From AP-15 sp963796155 (lineage in GTDB: Bacteria > Pseudomonadota > Alphaproteobacteria > ATCC43930 > CGMCC-115725): a stretch of 64,000 nt of DNA. Of this stretch, positions 42,187 through 51,620 are shown piece after piece; the stretch's first letter is position 1; each line of letters begins with the position of its first letter. The position numbers and the translations under genes were made by a program. The stretch is from positions 62,001 to 126,000 of the forward strand of contig CAWCKT010000047.1 of the NCBI GenBank assembly GCA_963796155.1, written 5' to 3'. The notes under the pieces are model-generated. The model saw only the letters and a program-made list of their open reading frames with translations, was not told the origin of the DNA and did no database searches.

Positions 42187-43089
42187 ATGAACGCTCCCCA
42201 CGCCGAACTCGAACCCTGGCAGTGGCCCGAGGAGCAGTGGCGCAAGCTCGTCAACCGCGTCCGTGCCGGGCGGCGGCTGCGGCCGGCCGAGTGGCCGGGC
42301 GGCGCGCGTTGCGCGGTGGCGCTGTCGTTCGACAGCGACCACGAGACCAGCGATCTGCGGGATGGCGGCAAGTCGATCGGCCGCCTCGCTTGGGGCCAGT
42401 TCGGCAATCGGGTCGGGGTGCCGCGGATCCTCGATCTGCTGGACAAATATGACGTCAAGGGCTCGTTTTACGTGCCTGCGGTGACCGCACTCCTCCACCC
42501 GGAGGAGCAGCGCCGGGTGGTGGCCGAAGGCCATGAAATCGGCATCCATGGCTGGATCCACGAGCTGAATTCCGCCCTGCCGCACGAAGCCGAACGCGAC
42601 CTGATGCGGCGGTCGGCCGATACCCTGGAGCAGGTCGCCGGCGTCCGGCCGGTCGGTCTGCGCACCCCCTCCTGGGACTTCAGCCAGCACACGCTCGAAA
42701 TCGAGAAGGAGATGGGACTCCTCTACGATTCCTCACTGATGTCGGACGAGGATTGTTACGAGCTGCTGCTCGACGGCGCGCCGACCGGGGTCGTCGAGCT
42801 GCCGGTCGAATGGGTGCGCGACGACGCCGTCTATTTCATGATGAACCGGTTTTCGGCGCTGCGGCCCTATACGCCGCCGAGCGACGTGCTCGATATCTTT
42901 CGGCGCGAATTCGATGCCGCCTACGACGAGGGCGGCATCTTTCAGCTGACCATGCATCCGCACGTCATCGGCTACCGGTCGCGGATCTGGATCCTCGAGG
43001 AGATCATCCGTCACGCCAAATCCCGCAAGGGGGTGTGGTTCGCCACCCATGCCGAGGTCGTCGACTGGGCAAAACAGCACGCGGCCTGA
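42187..43089 (+). CDS. Polysaccharide deacetylase family protein
   Basis: A 300-residue NodB-homology (CE4) protein. The catalytic/metal Asp is in ALSFDSDHETSD and the His pair in EIGIHGWIHEL. Further family segments are GLRTPSWDFS and the C-terminal LTMHPHVIGYRSRI. The layout fits the intracellular PuuE/HpiP-like branch acting on cyclic imides or N-acyl compounds rather than secreted chitin deacetylases: no signal peptide is present. ATG 42187 has GGAGG about 9 bases upstream; ATG 42166 is the alternative. It is followed by era with a 4-base gap. Confidence 0.88.
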   Translation: MNAPHAELEPWQWPEEQWRKLVNRVRAGRRLRPAEWPGGARCAVALSFDSDHETSDLRDGGKSIGRLAWGQFGNRVGVPRILDLLDKYDVKGSFYVPAVTALLHPEEQRRVVAEGHEIGIHGWIHELNSALPHEAERDLMRRSADTLEQVAGVRPVGLRTPSWDFSQHTLEIEKEMGLLYDSSLMSDEDCYELLLDGAPTGVVELPVEWVRDDAVYFMMNRFSALRPYTPPSDVLDIFRREFDAAYDEGGIFQLTMHPHVIGYRSRIWILEEIIRHAKSRKGVWFATHAEVVDWAKQHAA

Positions 43090-43093
43090 GGCG

Positions 43094-44005
43094 GTGGATC
43101 AAGCGCAAACCGGACCCACGCGATGCGGCTATGTTGCGCTGATCGGTGCCCCGAACGCCGGCAAGTCGACGCTGCTCAACCGGCTCGTCGGGCGTAAGCT
43201 CGCGATCGTCACGCCCAAGCCGCAGACGACGCGTAGCCGGCTGCTCGGCATCGCGATCGAAGGTCCGGCGGAGATCGTCTATGTCGACACCCCGGGGATC
43301 TTTGCCCCACGGCGCCGGCTCGACCGAGCGATGGTGGCGGCAGCCTGGTCCGGGGCGGATGATGCCGACGAGACCGTGCTGCTGGTCGATGCCGTCCGCG
43401 GCGTCGACCGCGATACGCGCCGCGTTCTCGACCGCCTGGCCGAGCGCGGCCGGAAATCGATCCTCGCCTTGAACAAGATCGACTTGGTTCGCCGTGAAAG
43501 CTTGCTCGGCCTCGCCGATCAGGTGTCCCGGGAGGGCCGCTTCGACCCCGTCTTTATGATCTCGGCCCGCACCGGCGACGGGGTCGATGATTTGAGGCGG
43601 CATCTCGCCGCCGCTGTGCCGCAGGGGCCGTGGTTGTTCCCCGAGGACCAGCTTTCCGACGCGCCCGAACGTCTGATTGCCGCCGAAATCACTCGCGAGC
43701 AGGTCTTTCTGCAATTGCGTGACGAGCTCCCCTATGGCTCGACCGTCGAGACCGAGCGGTGGGAGGACAGAAAGGACGGGAGTGTCCGGATCGAGCAGGT
43801 GATCTTTGTCCAGCGACCGAGCCAACGCGCGATTGTGCTCGGCGAAGGCGGGCAGCAGATCAAGGCGATCGGCGCGCGAGCCCGAGCCGGGCTCGAGCAC
43901 ATGCTGGAGCGACGCGTGCATCTCTTCTTATTCGTCAAGGTGCGCGAGAACTGGGTCGAGGACCGCGAGCGCTACACCGCACTCGGGCTCGATTACGACG
44001 TCTGA
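43094..44005 (+). CDS. era: GTPase Era
   Basis: Ribosome-assembly GTPase that binds 16S rRNA near its 3' end. In 303 residues it shows the P-loop GAPNAGKST (18-26), the G2 region KPQTTRSRLLGI, G3 DTPGI and G4 NKID. The C-terminal KH domain contains IVLGEGGQQIKAIGARAR and LFLFVKVRENWVEDRERY. The GTG at 43094 puts the N-terminus in the usual place; upstream in-frame Met codons lie inside the deacetylase gene. It overlaps recO by one base (TGATG). The often-adjacent rnc gene is missing here. Confidence 0.96.
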   Translation: MDQAQTGPTRCGYVALIGAPNAGKSTLLNRLVGRKLAIVTPKPQTTRSRLLGIAIEGPAEIVYVDTPGIFAPRRRLDRAMVAAAWSGADDADETVLLVDAVRGVDRDTRRVLDRLAERGRKSILALNKIDLVRRESLLGLADQVSREGRFDPVFMISARTGDGVDDLRRHLAAAVPQGPWLFPEDQLSDAPERLIAAEITREQVFLQLRDELPYGSTVETERWEDRKDGSVRIEQVIFVQRPSQRAIVLGEGGQQIKAIGARARAGLEHMLERRVHLFLFVKVRENWVEDRERYTALGLDYDV

Positions 44006-44752
44006 TGCAGTGGCAGGACACGGGGTTCGTCCTGACGGCTCGCCGCCATGGCGAGAGCGCCTTGATCGTCGAACTCTTGACCCGCGAGCATGGACGGCAC
44101 GCCGGGCTGGTCCGCGGCGGGCAGTCGCCCAAGGTGCGGGCGGTGCTGCAGCCGGGCAACGAAGTCGCCGCAGTCTGGCGCGGACGCCTCGACGAGCATC
44201 TCGGCACCATCGGCTGCGAGACTGGTGCGGGCCCACGCCGCGTGCATTCTCGACGACCCCGGCCGGCTCGCCGGTCTGACCTCGGCCGCGGCATTGATTA
44301 TGGCCGCATTGCCGGAGCGGGAGCCTTATCTGGATGTCTTCGTCTCGTTCGCACGCCTTATCGAAACCCTCAATTCGGCGGTCGACTGGCCGGCGCGTTA
44401 TGTGAAGTGGGAATTGGACCTCCTCGGTGCGCTGGGGTTCGGTCTGGATCTCAGCCGATGCGCCGTGTCGGGGGTTACGGTCGACCTCGCCTACGTCTCG
44501 CCCCGCACCGGGCGCGCGGTGTCGCGGGCGGCGGGTCGGCCCTATCACGATAAGCTGTTGAGTTTACCAGAGTTTCTATGGCGCGATGCGGCTGCCGACG
44601 AGGCTCAACTCGCGCTCGGCATGGCCCTGACCGGCCATTTCCTGGGGCATCACGTGTTCGCGCCGCAGGGCCGCACCCTGCCGGCGGCGCGATCGCGGCT
44701 GGCCAAGCGCATACGCCAGGCGCCGATGGCTGGACAGCAAGGGCCTGATTGA
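44005..44752 (+). CDS. recO: DNA repair protein RecO (apparent frameshift at about 44221)
   Basis: RecO loads RecA with RecR at gaps. The N-terminal OB fold is clear: MQWQDTGFVLTARRHGESAL, IVELLTREHGRHAGLVRGGQ and VLQPGNEVAAVWRGRLDEHL. The frame breaks after IGCE at about 44221. Removing one A restores LVRAHAACILDDPGRLAGLT and the helical C-terminus with FARLIETLNSAVDWPARYVK and WELDLLGALGFGLDLSRCAV to the stop at 44752. Full length is about 248 residues, normal for the family. It is tightly coupled to era. Confidence 0.9.
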
Positions 44753-44798
44753 ACACCCTCACCAGCCTCCCCCTCATCGCGTTTGAGGTTTTTTGGTT

Positions 44799-47025
44799 AT
44801 GCCCGTGACCGCCCTTTCCGGCGAGATTCGCAATGTCGACTTCGCCGATGCGCTCGGCGAGCGCTATCTCTCCTATGCGCTGTCGACGATCATGTCGCGC
44901 TCGCTGCCCGATGTGCGCGACGGTCTGAAGCCGGTGCACCGCCGCATCTTGCATGCGATGCAGCAGCTCCGCCTCGACCCGGCGTCCGGCTACAAGAAAT
45001 GCGCGCGGGTGGTCGGCGACGTGATCGGCAAGTTCCACCCGCATGGCGAGCTGGCGGTTTACGACGCACTCGTGCGGCTCGCGCAGGATTTTTCACAGCG
45101 CTACCCATTGGTCGACGGGCAAGGGAATTTCGGCAATATCGACGGCGATAACGCCGCGGCCATGCGCTACACCGAGAGTCGCCTCTCGGCCGTTGCGCAG
45201 GCGATGCTCGAGGGGATCGACGAGGATGCCGTCGATTTCCGCTCGACCTATGACGGCGAGGACCGCGAGCCGGTCGTTTTGCCGGGGCGCTTTCCGAACT
45301 TGCTCGCCAACGGCGCCTCCGGCATCGCGGTCGGCATGGCGACCAGCATCCCGCCGCACAATGTCGGCGAGCTGTGCGCCGCACTCCTGCACCTGATCGA
45401 CCATCCGGCCTGTGCGGTCGGCGACATTACCGTCCACATCCGCGGACCGGACTTTCCGACCGGCGGCGTTCTCGTCGAAGCGCCGGAAAGCATCGGCCTC
45501 GCCTATGAGACCGGTCGCGGAAGCTTCCGCCTGCGGGCACGCTGGACAACCGAGGCGTTGGGCCACGGCCTCTACCAGATCGTCGTCACCGAGGTGCCGT
45601 TTCAGGTGCAGAAGGGAAGGCTGATCGAGAAGATCGCGGCCCTGCTCGAAGAGAAGAAGCTGCCGCTGCTCGCCGATGTCCGGGACGAGTCGACCGAGGA
45701 TGTCCGCCTCGTCCTCGAACCGAAGACGCGCAATGTCGACGCGGAGATGCTGATGGAGCAGCTCTTCCGCCTGACCGAGCTCGAGGCGCGTGTGCCGCTC
45801 AACCTCAACGTCCTCGATCCGCTCGGCGTCCCGCGAGTGATGAACCTCAAGGAGGCACTGCAGGCCTTTCTCGACCATCGCCGCGTCGTGCTGCAGCGGA
45901 CGAGCCGCCATCGCTTGGCCGCGGTCGCCCGCCGCATGGAGATCCTGCGCGGCCAGATCGTCGTCTACCTCAATCTCGACGAGGTGATCCGCATCATCCG
46001 CGAGGGCGACGACCCGAAGGCGGAGATGATGGCCCGCTGGGAGCTCACCGAGGCCCAAGCCGAGGCGATCCTAAACATGAGGCTGCGCGCCTTGCGCCGC
46101 CTCGAGGAGATCGAGATCCGCAAGGAGCTCGACACGCTCTCGGGCGAGGAAGCGCAACTAACCAGGCTGTTGTCGAGCGAACGGCGACAATGGCGCGGCG
46201 ATCGCCAAGGAGGTTGGAGAGACCGCCGCCGAGTTCGGCGGCGAGACCACGCTAGGCCGGCGCCGCACATCGATCGCCGCCGCTCCCGAGCCCGTAGAAA
46301 TTCCGGCGGAGGCGTTGGTCGAGCGCGAGGCGGTGACCGTGCTGTGCTCGACCAAGGGCTGGATTCGTGCGGTCAAGGGTCACAACGTCTCGGCCGCCGA
46401 GCAGAAATACAAGGAGGGCGACGGGCCGCGCTTTGCGATCGCCGCCGAGACGACCGACCGCCTGATCGTATTCGGCACCAACGGCCGCTTTTATACGATC
46501 GGGGTCGACCGGCTGCCCGGTGGGAGGGGCCAAGGTGAGCCATTGCGATTGATGATCGATCTGCCGAACGAGCACGACATCGTCGCAATGTTCCCCTATC
46601 GGCCCGGCATGGAGTTGCTCGTCGCGGCGAGCGACGGCCGCGGCTTTGTCGTCGACGGCGAGGAGGCGGTGGCGCAGACCCGGGCCGGCAAGCAGGTGCT
46701 GACCCCGGCCGAGGGAGCGGTCGCTCTGGTCTGCGTGCAGGCCGAGGGCGGCGACGCGGTCGCCTTGGTCGGCGACAATCGCCGGATGCTGATCGTCAAG
46801 CTCGACGACATCCCGCTGATGACGCGCGGCCGCGGCGTCATCCTGCAGCGCTACAAATCGGGCGGGCTCGCCGACGCCAAGGTGTTCCGCCTGGCCGAGG
46901 GCCTTTCGTGGCGCCAGGGTGAAAACCGCACCCGCACCGAGACCAATCTCGGCCCATGGCGCGGCGCCCGCGGCGCCGCCGGCCGCCTCGTTCCGAACGG
47001 CTTCCCGCGCTCAAACCGGTTCTAG
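44799..47025 (+). CDS. parC: DNA topoisomerase IV subunit A (apparent frameshift near 46197)
   Basis: ParC cuts and rejoins DNA in chromosome decatenation, with ParE. The N-terminal breakage-reunion domain has SRSLPDVRDGLKPVHRRILH, GKFHPHGELAVYDALVRLAQ and the catalytic Tyr in AMRYTES (Tyr 125). The coiled coil ends AQLTRLLSSERRQW at about 46196. There one extra base (CGCGGCGATC where CGCGCGATC fits) shifts the frame, and the C-terminal beta-pinwheel continues as AIAKEVGETAAEFGGETTLG, VLCSTKGWIRAVKGHNVSAA and DDIPLMTRGRGVILQRYKSG. Total length is about 741 residues, normal for alphaproteobacterial ParC. An inactivating change here would be lethal or severe, so a sequence error is likely. ATG 44799 is preferred over TTG 44793. 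Confidence 0.93.
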
Positions 47026-47055
47026 GGCCAAGATAGCCCGCGCCCGAAACTAGGG

Positions 47056-47550
47056 TCAGGGCTGTCGGGTCGGAGGTCCCCAGGATCTCGGCCGCTGATG
47101 GAAGAGCTTGACGAACTTCGCCCTCTGTTCGGGCGACAATGTCGCCAGGAACGTCAGGGTCGGCGAGAGCATTTCGCGCTGAAAGCCGCGCCGGGTTTGC
47201 GCCGCTTTGTCGAAAAGCTGCATGACCGTCGCCTCGTCCGCGTCGGGTTTGGCAAGCTCGGACCAGGCATCGTCCATCAGCGGCTCGACCGCCTCGCGCA
47301 TCTGCTGCATATGCGTGCGCACGGTCTCGGAATATCGCTCGAAGGCCTGCCTCTGCTGCGGATCGAGCGCGAGCTCCGCCCCGATCCGCTGCAGCCGCTC
47401 CACCGGGTTCGCCGGCAGAGCGGGACCATGAATGCGGATCCACAGGGCACCGGCGACAAAGCACAGATTGAGCGCCAGGGATAAGGTTAACGCCACCCAC
47501 AAGAGGTGCTGCCGCGTGGCGCTGCGCGCCGCCGCCGAGACGAACGTCAC
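47056..47550 (-). CDS. Periplasmic metal-sensor-like protein (CnrX/CpxP/Spy type)
   Basis: A 164-residue protein with one N-terminal membrane anchor (LLWVALTLSLALNLCFVAG) and a helical periplasmic domain. The domain has LALDPQQRQAFERYSETVRT, then MREAVEPLMDDAWSELAKPD and TFLATLSPEQRAKFVKLFHQ: the 'LS.EQR..F' helices of heavy-metal-resistance and Spy/CpxP-like proteins. The GTG start at 47550 overlaps the anti-sigma stop as GTGA. Last gene of a sigma / anti-sigma / sensor run, so it may tune release of the sigma factor. The ligand is unknown; typical metal-binding His residues are few. Confidence 0.78.
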   Translation of the reverse strand: MTFVSAAARSATRQHLLWVALTLSLALNLCFVAGALWIRIHGPALPANPVERLQRIGAELALDPQQRQAFERYSETVRTHMQQMREAVEPLMDDAWSELAKPDADEATVMQLFDKAAQTRRGFQREMLSPTLTFLATLSPEQRAKFVKLFHQRPRSWGPPTRQP

Positions 47551-48101
47551 GTCTGCAGGCTCTCGCTGAAATCGCGCAGGAAACCGCTTCCGGGATCGAG
47601 CAGCTCGGGCAGGAAACTGGCGTCGCTCGACTGGGCGGGCTGGCTGAGCGCGAGCGAGGTGTCGGTGCCCATGGCAAAACCGAGCCAGCTCGCTACCACG
47701 AGCGCCGCGGCGAGGCTCCCCCACTGAGTGAGGTCGTGCAGGATGCGCCGGCGCCGCAGCGATTGACCGAAAGCGATGACCCGACCCGGCGCAGTGGGCG
47801 AGCCGGGCAAAATCGCGCAGGCTCGGGCGATCGTGTGTTCAAGTCCGCGTGGCGGTTCGGCGGCACCGCCGGCGAGCGCCCGCGCCGCCGCGACGTCGGC
47901 CGCCGCGGTCGGATCAGCGGCGAGCAGTGCCGCGACGCGATCGCGTTCATCCGGTTCGAGAAGGCCATCGGCAAACCCGGCAAGATCGAGAAAGCGCGCG
48001 GCCTCGTCCTCGGGCGCATCGGCCATGCGCGATCGCTGCCAAAGCTCGCGGCCGGACGACCGGCCGAGCGGCTCTTCGCGTTCCTGGTCGGTTCGGCTCA
48101 T
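47547..48101 (-). CDS. Anti-sigma factor, membrane-anchored (putative)
   Basis: A 184-residue protein with a cytoplasmic N-terminal half (FLDLAGFADGLLEPDERDRV, AALLAADPTAAADVAAARAL) resembling zinc-free anti-sigma domains, and a single membrane helix WGSLAAALVVASWLGFAMG at about residue 127. A short periplasmic tail ends DFSESLQT. It lies 95 bp downstream of an ECF sigma gene and overlaps the periplasmic sensor-like gene, the expected layout for membrane control of a sigma factor. GGAGAACGTTGCG supports the start. Confidence 0.78.
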   Translation of the reverse strand: MSRTDQEREEPLGRSSGRELWQRSRMADAPEDEAARFLDLAGFADGLLEPDERDRVAALLAADPTAAADVAAARALAGGAAEPPRGLEHTIARACAILPGSPTAPGRVIAFGQSLRRRRILHDLTQWGSLAAALVVASWLGFAMGTDTSLALSQPAQSSDASFLPELLDPGSGFLRDFSESLQT

Positions 48102-48196
48102 CGCAACGTTCTCCTGCTCTATTTACGTAGGGAGCAGCGCCGCCATCCCCGCAACCTTATGGTTCCAGCGCACGGTCGCGCCCGCTCCGGGGGCGT

Positions 48197-48727
48197 TCAT
48201 TCCGCCTCGGCCTTGAAATGGGCGCGCAACTTGACCATCGCCTTGTGGTGAGCGCTGCGCACGGTCTGCGGGTCGATGCCCAGTGCTGCGGCGATCTCGC
48301 TTACCTCCATCTCGCGATCATACAACATCGTCAGAATTTCGCGCTGCCGCGGTGACAGCAGCGCCTCCGGGAGTTTGAGCTTGCGCACCGGCTCGACCGG
48401 GTCGACGGCGAGCCGGCTCTCCGGCACCGCATCGATCGGCACCACGACCGGCCGGTGCCTCCGCATCGCGTCGCGGGCCGTGCTGCGCGCGACGATCGTG
48501 ATCCAAGTGGACAGCCCGGCCCGCGCTGGGTCGTAACTGCGCAGGAGCCGAAAATCGTCCTTGCACAACCGCAGAAAGACCTCCTGCGTCAGATCCTCGA
48601 CATCGGTAGCCTCGCGCGCGACGCCGCGCACGGCCGCGACCACGAGACCGGCGTAGCGCCGCACAAATGCCTCCCACGCCCCCCTCTCGCCGCGCGCGAG
48701 TGCGTCGAGCTCGCCCTGTTGCGCCAA
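48197..48727 (-). CDS. ECF RNA polymerase sigma factor
   Basis: A 176-residue sigma-70-family protein of ECF type. Region 2 has FVRRYAGLVVAAVRGVAREA, then TDVEDLTQEVFLRLCKDDF and YDPARAGLSTWITIVARSTA. Region 4 has LSPRQREILTMLYDREMEVS, EIAAALGIDPQTVRSAHHKA as the DNA-binding helix-turn-helix. The start codon used is TTG 48727 with a poor ribosome-binding site, so low expression or a different start is possible. It is the first gene of a three-gene unit with an anti-sigma factor and a periplasmic sensor. Confidence 0.92.
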   Translation of the reverse strand: MAQQGELDALARGERGAWEAFVRRYAGLVVAAVRGVAREATDVEDLTQEVFLRLCKDDFRLLRSYDPARAGLSTWITIVARSTARDAMRRHRPVVVPIDAVPESRLAVDPVEPVRKLKLPEALLSPRQREILTMLYDREMEVSEIAAALGIDPQTVRSAHHKAMVKLRAHFKAEAE

Positions 48728-48806
48728 TCAGGAAGCCCCGCATCCGCAGCCATTGCTTGGCACGTAGGCGCGCGCGAACGGCCGCATTCCAGCCTGCTGT
48801 GCGCCC

Positions 48807-50420
48807 TCAACCGAGTTTGGCAAAAAAATCGTTTCCCTTGTCGTCGATGACGATGAAGGCCGGAAAATCGACCACTTCGATGCGCCAGACCGCTTCCATC
48901 CCGAGCTCGGGATATTCGACGACTTCGACCTTGCGAATGCAATCCTGAGCGAGGCGCGCGGCCGGCCCGCCGATCGAACCGAGATAAAACCCGCCGTGCC
49001 GGCGGCAGGCCTCGCGCACTTCGGCGCCGCGATTGCCCTTGGCGAGCGTGACGAAGCTGCCGCCGGCCGTCATGAAGCTATCGACATAGCTGTCCATCCG
49101 GCCGGCCGTGGTCGGTCCGAACGAGCCCGAGGCATATCCTGCCGGCGTCTTGGCTGGGCCCGCGTAGTAGATCGGATAGTTCTTGACATAATCGGGCAGC
49201 CCCTCGCCGCGATCGAGCCGTTCCTTGAGCCTGGCGTGGGCGATGTCGCGCGCGACAATCAACGGGCCGGTGAGGCTGAGGCGCGTCTTGATCGGGTACT
49301 GCGACAGGGTGCGGCGGATCTCGTCCATCGGTCGCGCGAGGTCGATCGCCACAACCTCGCCGCCGAGTGTGGCCGCGTCGATCTCGGGGAGGAAGCGCGC
49401 CGGGTTGATCTCGAGCTCTTCGAGGAATACGCCCTCGGCGGTGATCTTGCCGAGGATCTGGCGGTCGGCCGAACAGGATACGCCGATCCCGATCGGCAGG
49501 CTGGCGCCGTGCCGCGGCAGCCGGATCACCCGCAAGTCATGGCAGAAATACTTGCCGCCGAACTGGGCACCGATGCCGAGACGGCGGGTCAGCTCGAGCA
49601 CTTCCTCTTCGAGGCCGCGGTCCCGATAGGCCTGGCCGTAGCGGTTGCCCTCGGTCGGCAAGCTGTCGAGGTAGCGGCAGCTGGCGAGCTTGACCGTCTT
49701 CAAATTCATCTCGGCCGAGGTGCCGCCGATCACGATGGCGAGGTGGTAGGGCGGACAGGCGGCCGTGCCGAGGGTGCGGATCTTGTCGTCGAGGAACTTC
49801 AACAGCGACTTTGGGTTCAGCACTGCCCTCGACTCTTGATAGAGAAAGCTCTTGTTGGCCGAGCCGCCGCCCTTGGCGATGAACAGAAACTTGTACGCCT
49901 CGCCGGGCTCGGCGTAGAGGTCGATCTGTGCCGGCAGATTGTCGCCGGTGTTGACCTCCTCGTACATCGACAACGGTGCCAGCTGGCTATAGCGCAAATT
50001 GGTCTCGGTGTAGGTGCGCCGAATGCCGGCCGAGAGTGCTGCGGCGTCGTCGCCCTCGGTCCAGACCTGCTGCCCCTTCTTGCCCATGACGATCGCGGTG
50101 CCGGTATCCTGGCACATCGGCAGCACCCTGCCGGCCGCGATATTGGCGTTTTTCAACATGTCGAACGCGACGAATTTGTCGTTGGCCGAGGCTTCGGGAT
50201 CGTCGAGGATCGCACGCAACTGCGCGAGATGGCTGGGGCGGAGCAGGTGCGCGGAATCGGCAAAGGCCTGGGCGGCGAGCAATGTCAGGGCGTCCGAGGC
50301 GACCTTGACGACGCGCCGGCCCTCGAAGGCGCCAACCGACACGTGGTCGCCCGCAAGCTTGCGGTAGGGCGCGTCATCCCCGCCGAGCGGGAAGATCTCG
50401 TGATAGGCAAGATCGCTCAT
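48807..50420 (-). CDS. Fumarate hydratase, class I
   Basis: Iron-sulfur fumarase (about 537 residues) interconverting fumarate and malate in the TCA cycle. It spans both alpha and beta domains in one chain, as in FumA/FumB. Signs are VLPMCQDTGTAIVMGKKGQQ with a cluster Cys, TACPPYHLAIVIGGTSAEMN, GKYFCHDLRVIRLPRHGASL, PIGIGVSCSADRQ and the beta-domain GSFGPTTAGRMDSYVDSFM. ATG 50420 is well placed. It stands alone, convergent to no gene, beside a gene-free 744-bp interval. Confidence 0.95.
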   Translation of the reverse strand: MSDLAYHEIFPLGGDDAPYRKLAGDHVSVGAFEGRRVVKVASDALTLLAAQAFADSAHLLRPSHLAQLRAILDDPEASANDKFVAFDMLKNANIAAGRVLPMCQDTGTAIVMGKKGQQVWTEGDDAAALSAGIRRTYTETNLRYSQLAPLSMYEEVNTGDNLPAQIDLYAEPGEAYKFLFIAKGGGSANKSFLYQESRAVLNPKSLLKFLDDKIRTLGTAACPPYHLAIVIGGTSAEMNLKTVKLASCRYLDSLPTEGNRYGQAYRDRGLEEEVLELTRRLGIGAQFGGKYFCHDLRVIRLPRHGASLPIGIGVSCSADRQILGKITAEGVFLEELEINPARFLPEIDAATLGGEVVAIDLARPMDEIRRTLSQYPIKTRLSLTGPLIVARDIAHARLKERLDRGEGLPDYVKNYPIYYAGPAKTPAGYASGSFGPTTAGRMDSYVDSFMTAGGSFVTLAKGNRGAEVREACRRHGGFYLGSIGGPAARLAQDCIRKVEVVEYPELGMEAVWRIEVVDFPAFIVIDDKGNDFFAKLG

Positions 50421-51164
50421 CGGTCACTCCGCGGCGCAATCGCCCCACAAACGCCGTTTCCGGGTCCGCGTCAAGCGACAAGATACAACACACGGTTGTG
50501 TCCGGTATCAATCGGCGCTACATTTGCTGCAAAGCTGCGCGGGAACTTCTCCTTCAGGTTGCAACACGGCGGTGCCGCCATCACGAGGAGCGGAGCGCGG
50601 AAGCAAGATGAGCGGTGCCGCTCGAGAGCGCTCCTGCACCTGTCACCCGCGGCCCGCTCCACCTGAAAATTCAGGTTGGATTCAGGCATTAAGGTTTCTC
50701 GTTGCGTCTCGGTGCGGATTCGGACGAGTGCGATAGGTTCGGCGACCGGCGCAGCCGGATCTGCATTCCTCGTGCGTTCGCCTCGGTTTTCCCAAGATGC
50801 CCGCCTCCTCTCAGGGGTTCGAACTCCTGGCATACAATACCACGATAGCAAGATTTTGTCAATATCGCAAGCAAGGCCGGCCCGATTTCTCGACCGCCGC
50901 ATAAGATGGGCTGACCTGGACCCGGACCGAGTTATCCGGGGTCGAGCATTCGTCAAAACAAGTTCGATTGATCCTCTTCTTTGATGCGAAATCGTCACAT
51001 GGGTGAGGCCAATCGCATAATACGATCCATGGCGTGTGAGTGACATGAATAGCAAAACCACTCGGTTATCGGACAGAGACCAGCGGATATTCAGGCAAGT
51101 ATCGGAGGGAACCATCCTTTCCCGACGCCGTTTGCAGCCAAGACAACCCGGCGAGGGGGGAGTT
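50421..51164. other. Gene-free 744-bp interval
   Basis: No reading frame here has family-like sequence. A minus-strand 73-codon ORF (50471-50691, MPESNLNFQVERAAG...) lacks a ribosome-binding site and resembles nothing I know. Composition is mixed, with A/T-richer patches near 50820-50870 and 50960-51040. Short dyads include ACACACGGTTGTGT at about 50488 and CCTGAAAATTCAGG at about 50663. The fumarase promoter must lie at its left end. A small RNA here cannot be ruled out. Confidence 0.4.
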
Positions 51165-51500
51165 ATGAGCATGCTGCGGCTGGCGGACGACTTGAGCATC
51201 TCTTCTGTCAGGGGAACGGGTATCGAGGATCTCGTGACCGAACGAGCCCCCGATCCGGTAAAGCGGTCTCACTCGAAAACGGATGGGGTGAAACAGGCAT
51301 TAATCTGTGCCCATATCACCGAAGTACGAGACGGCCAGCAGATCGATCTTGACGGAGATTACCATTTTGAACAGCTACCTGCGCGTAATGATCAAATTGT
51401 AATGTTAAACCGACGAGGCTCATATGACATTATGAGAGTATTATATTGGGTACACGAGCCGGAGACCGTGGTCTATGTCCGTTGGGCCGCCCGTCGATAA
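51165..51500 (+). CDS. Hypothetical protein
   Basis: A 111-residue protein with no recognised family. The core VKQALICAHITEVRDGQQID and YHFEQLPARNDQIVMLNRRG, plus DIMRVLYWVHEPE, alternates strands and suggests a small beta-barrel or OB-like fold. ATG 51165 follows GAGGGGGGAG; an in-frame GTG/ATG at 51036/51045 is possible and would add about 40 residues. It is the first of three small same-strand genes (DUF1488 and another hypothetical follow). I recall similar uncharacterised proteins in alphaproteobacteria. Confidence 0.6.
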   Translation: MSMLRLADDLSISSVRGTGIEDLVTERAPDPVKRSHSKTDGVKQALICAHITEVRDGQQIDLDGDYHFEQLPARNDQIVMLNRRGSYDIMRVLYWVHEPETVVYVRWAARR

Positions 51501-51620
51501 GTGATACATTTGGCAAATTGCGGAGGTTTAAATCTGGCTCCTCTCGTCCGGCGAATGGTCACCAGCCTTCCCGGAATACGGGAGTCTAGACCCCAGAATA
51601 CCGCATGGCGAGGTTTCAAA

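Noticed and set aside
48102..48196. GGAACC motif between sigma and anti-sigma genes as an ECF autoregulatory promoter
   Set aside because: GGAACC is present on the minus strand, but no -10 element lies at 16-17 bp spacing, so I do not call it.
50471..50691. Minus-strand ORF beginning MPESNLNFQVERAAG
   Set aside because: No ribosome-binding site, no family resemblance and mixed composition; not enough evidence to call a gene.
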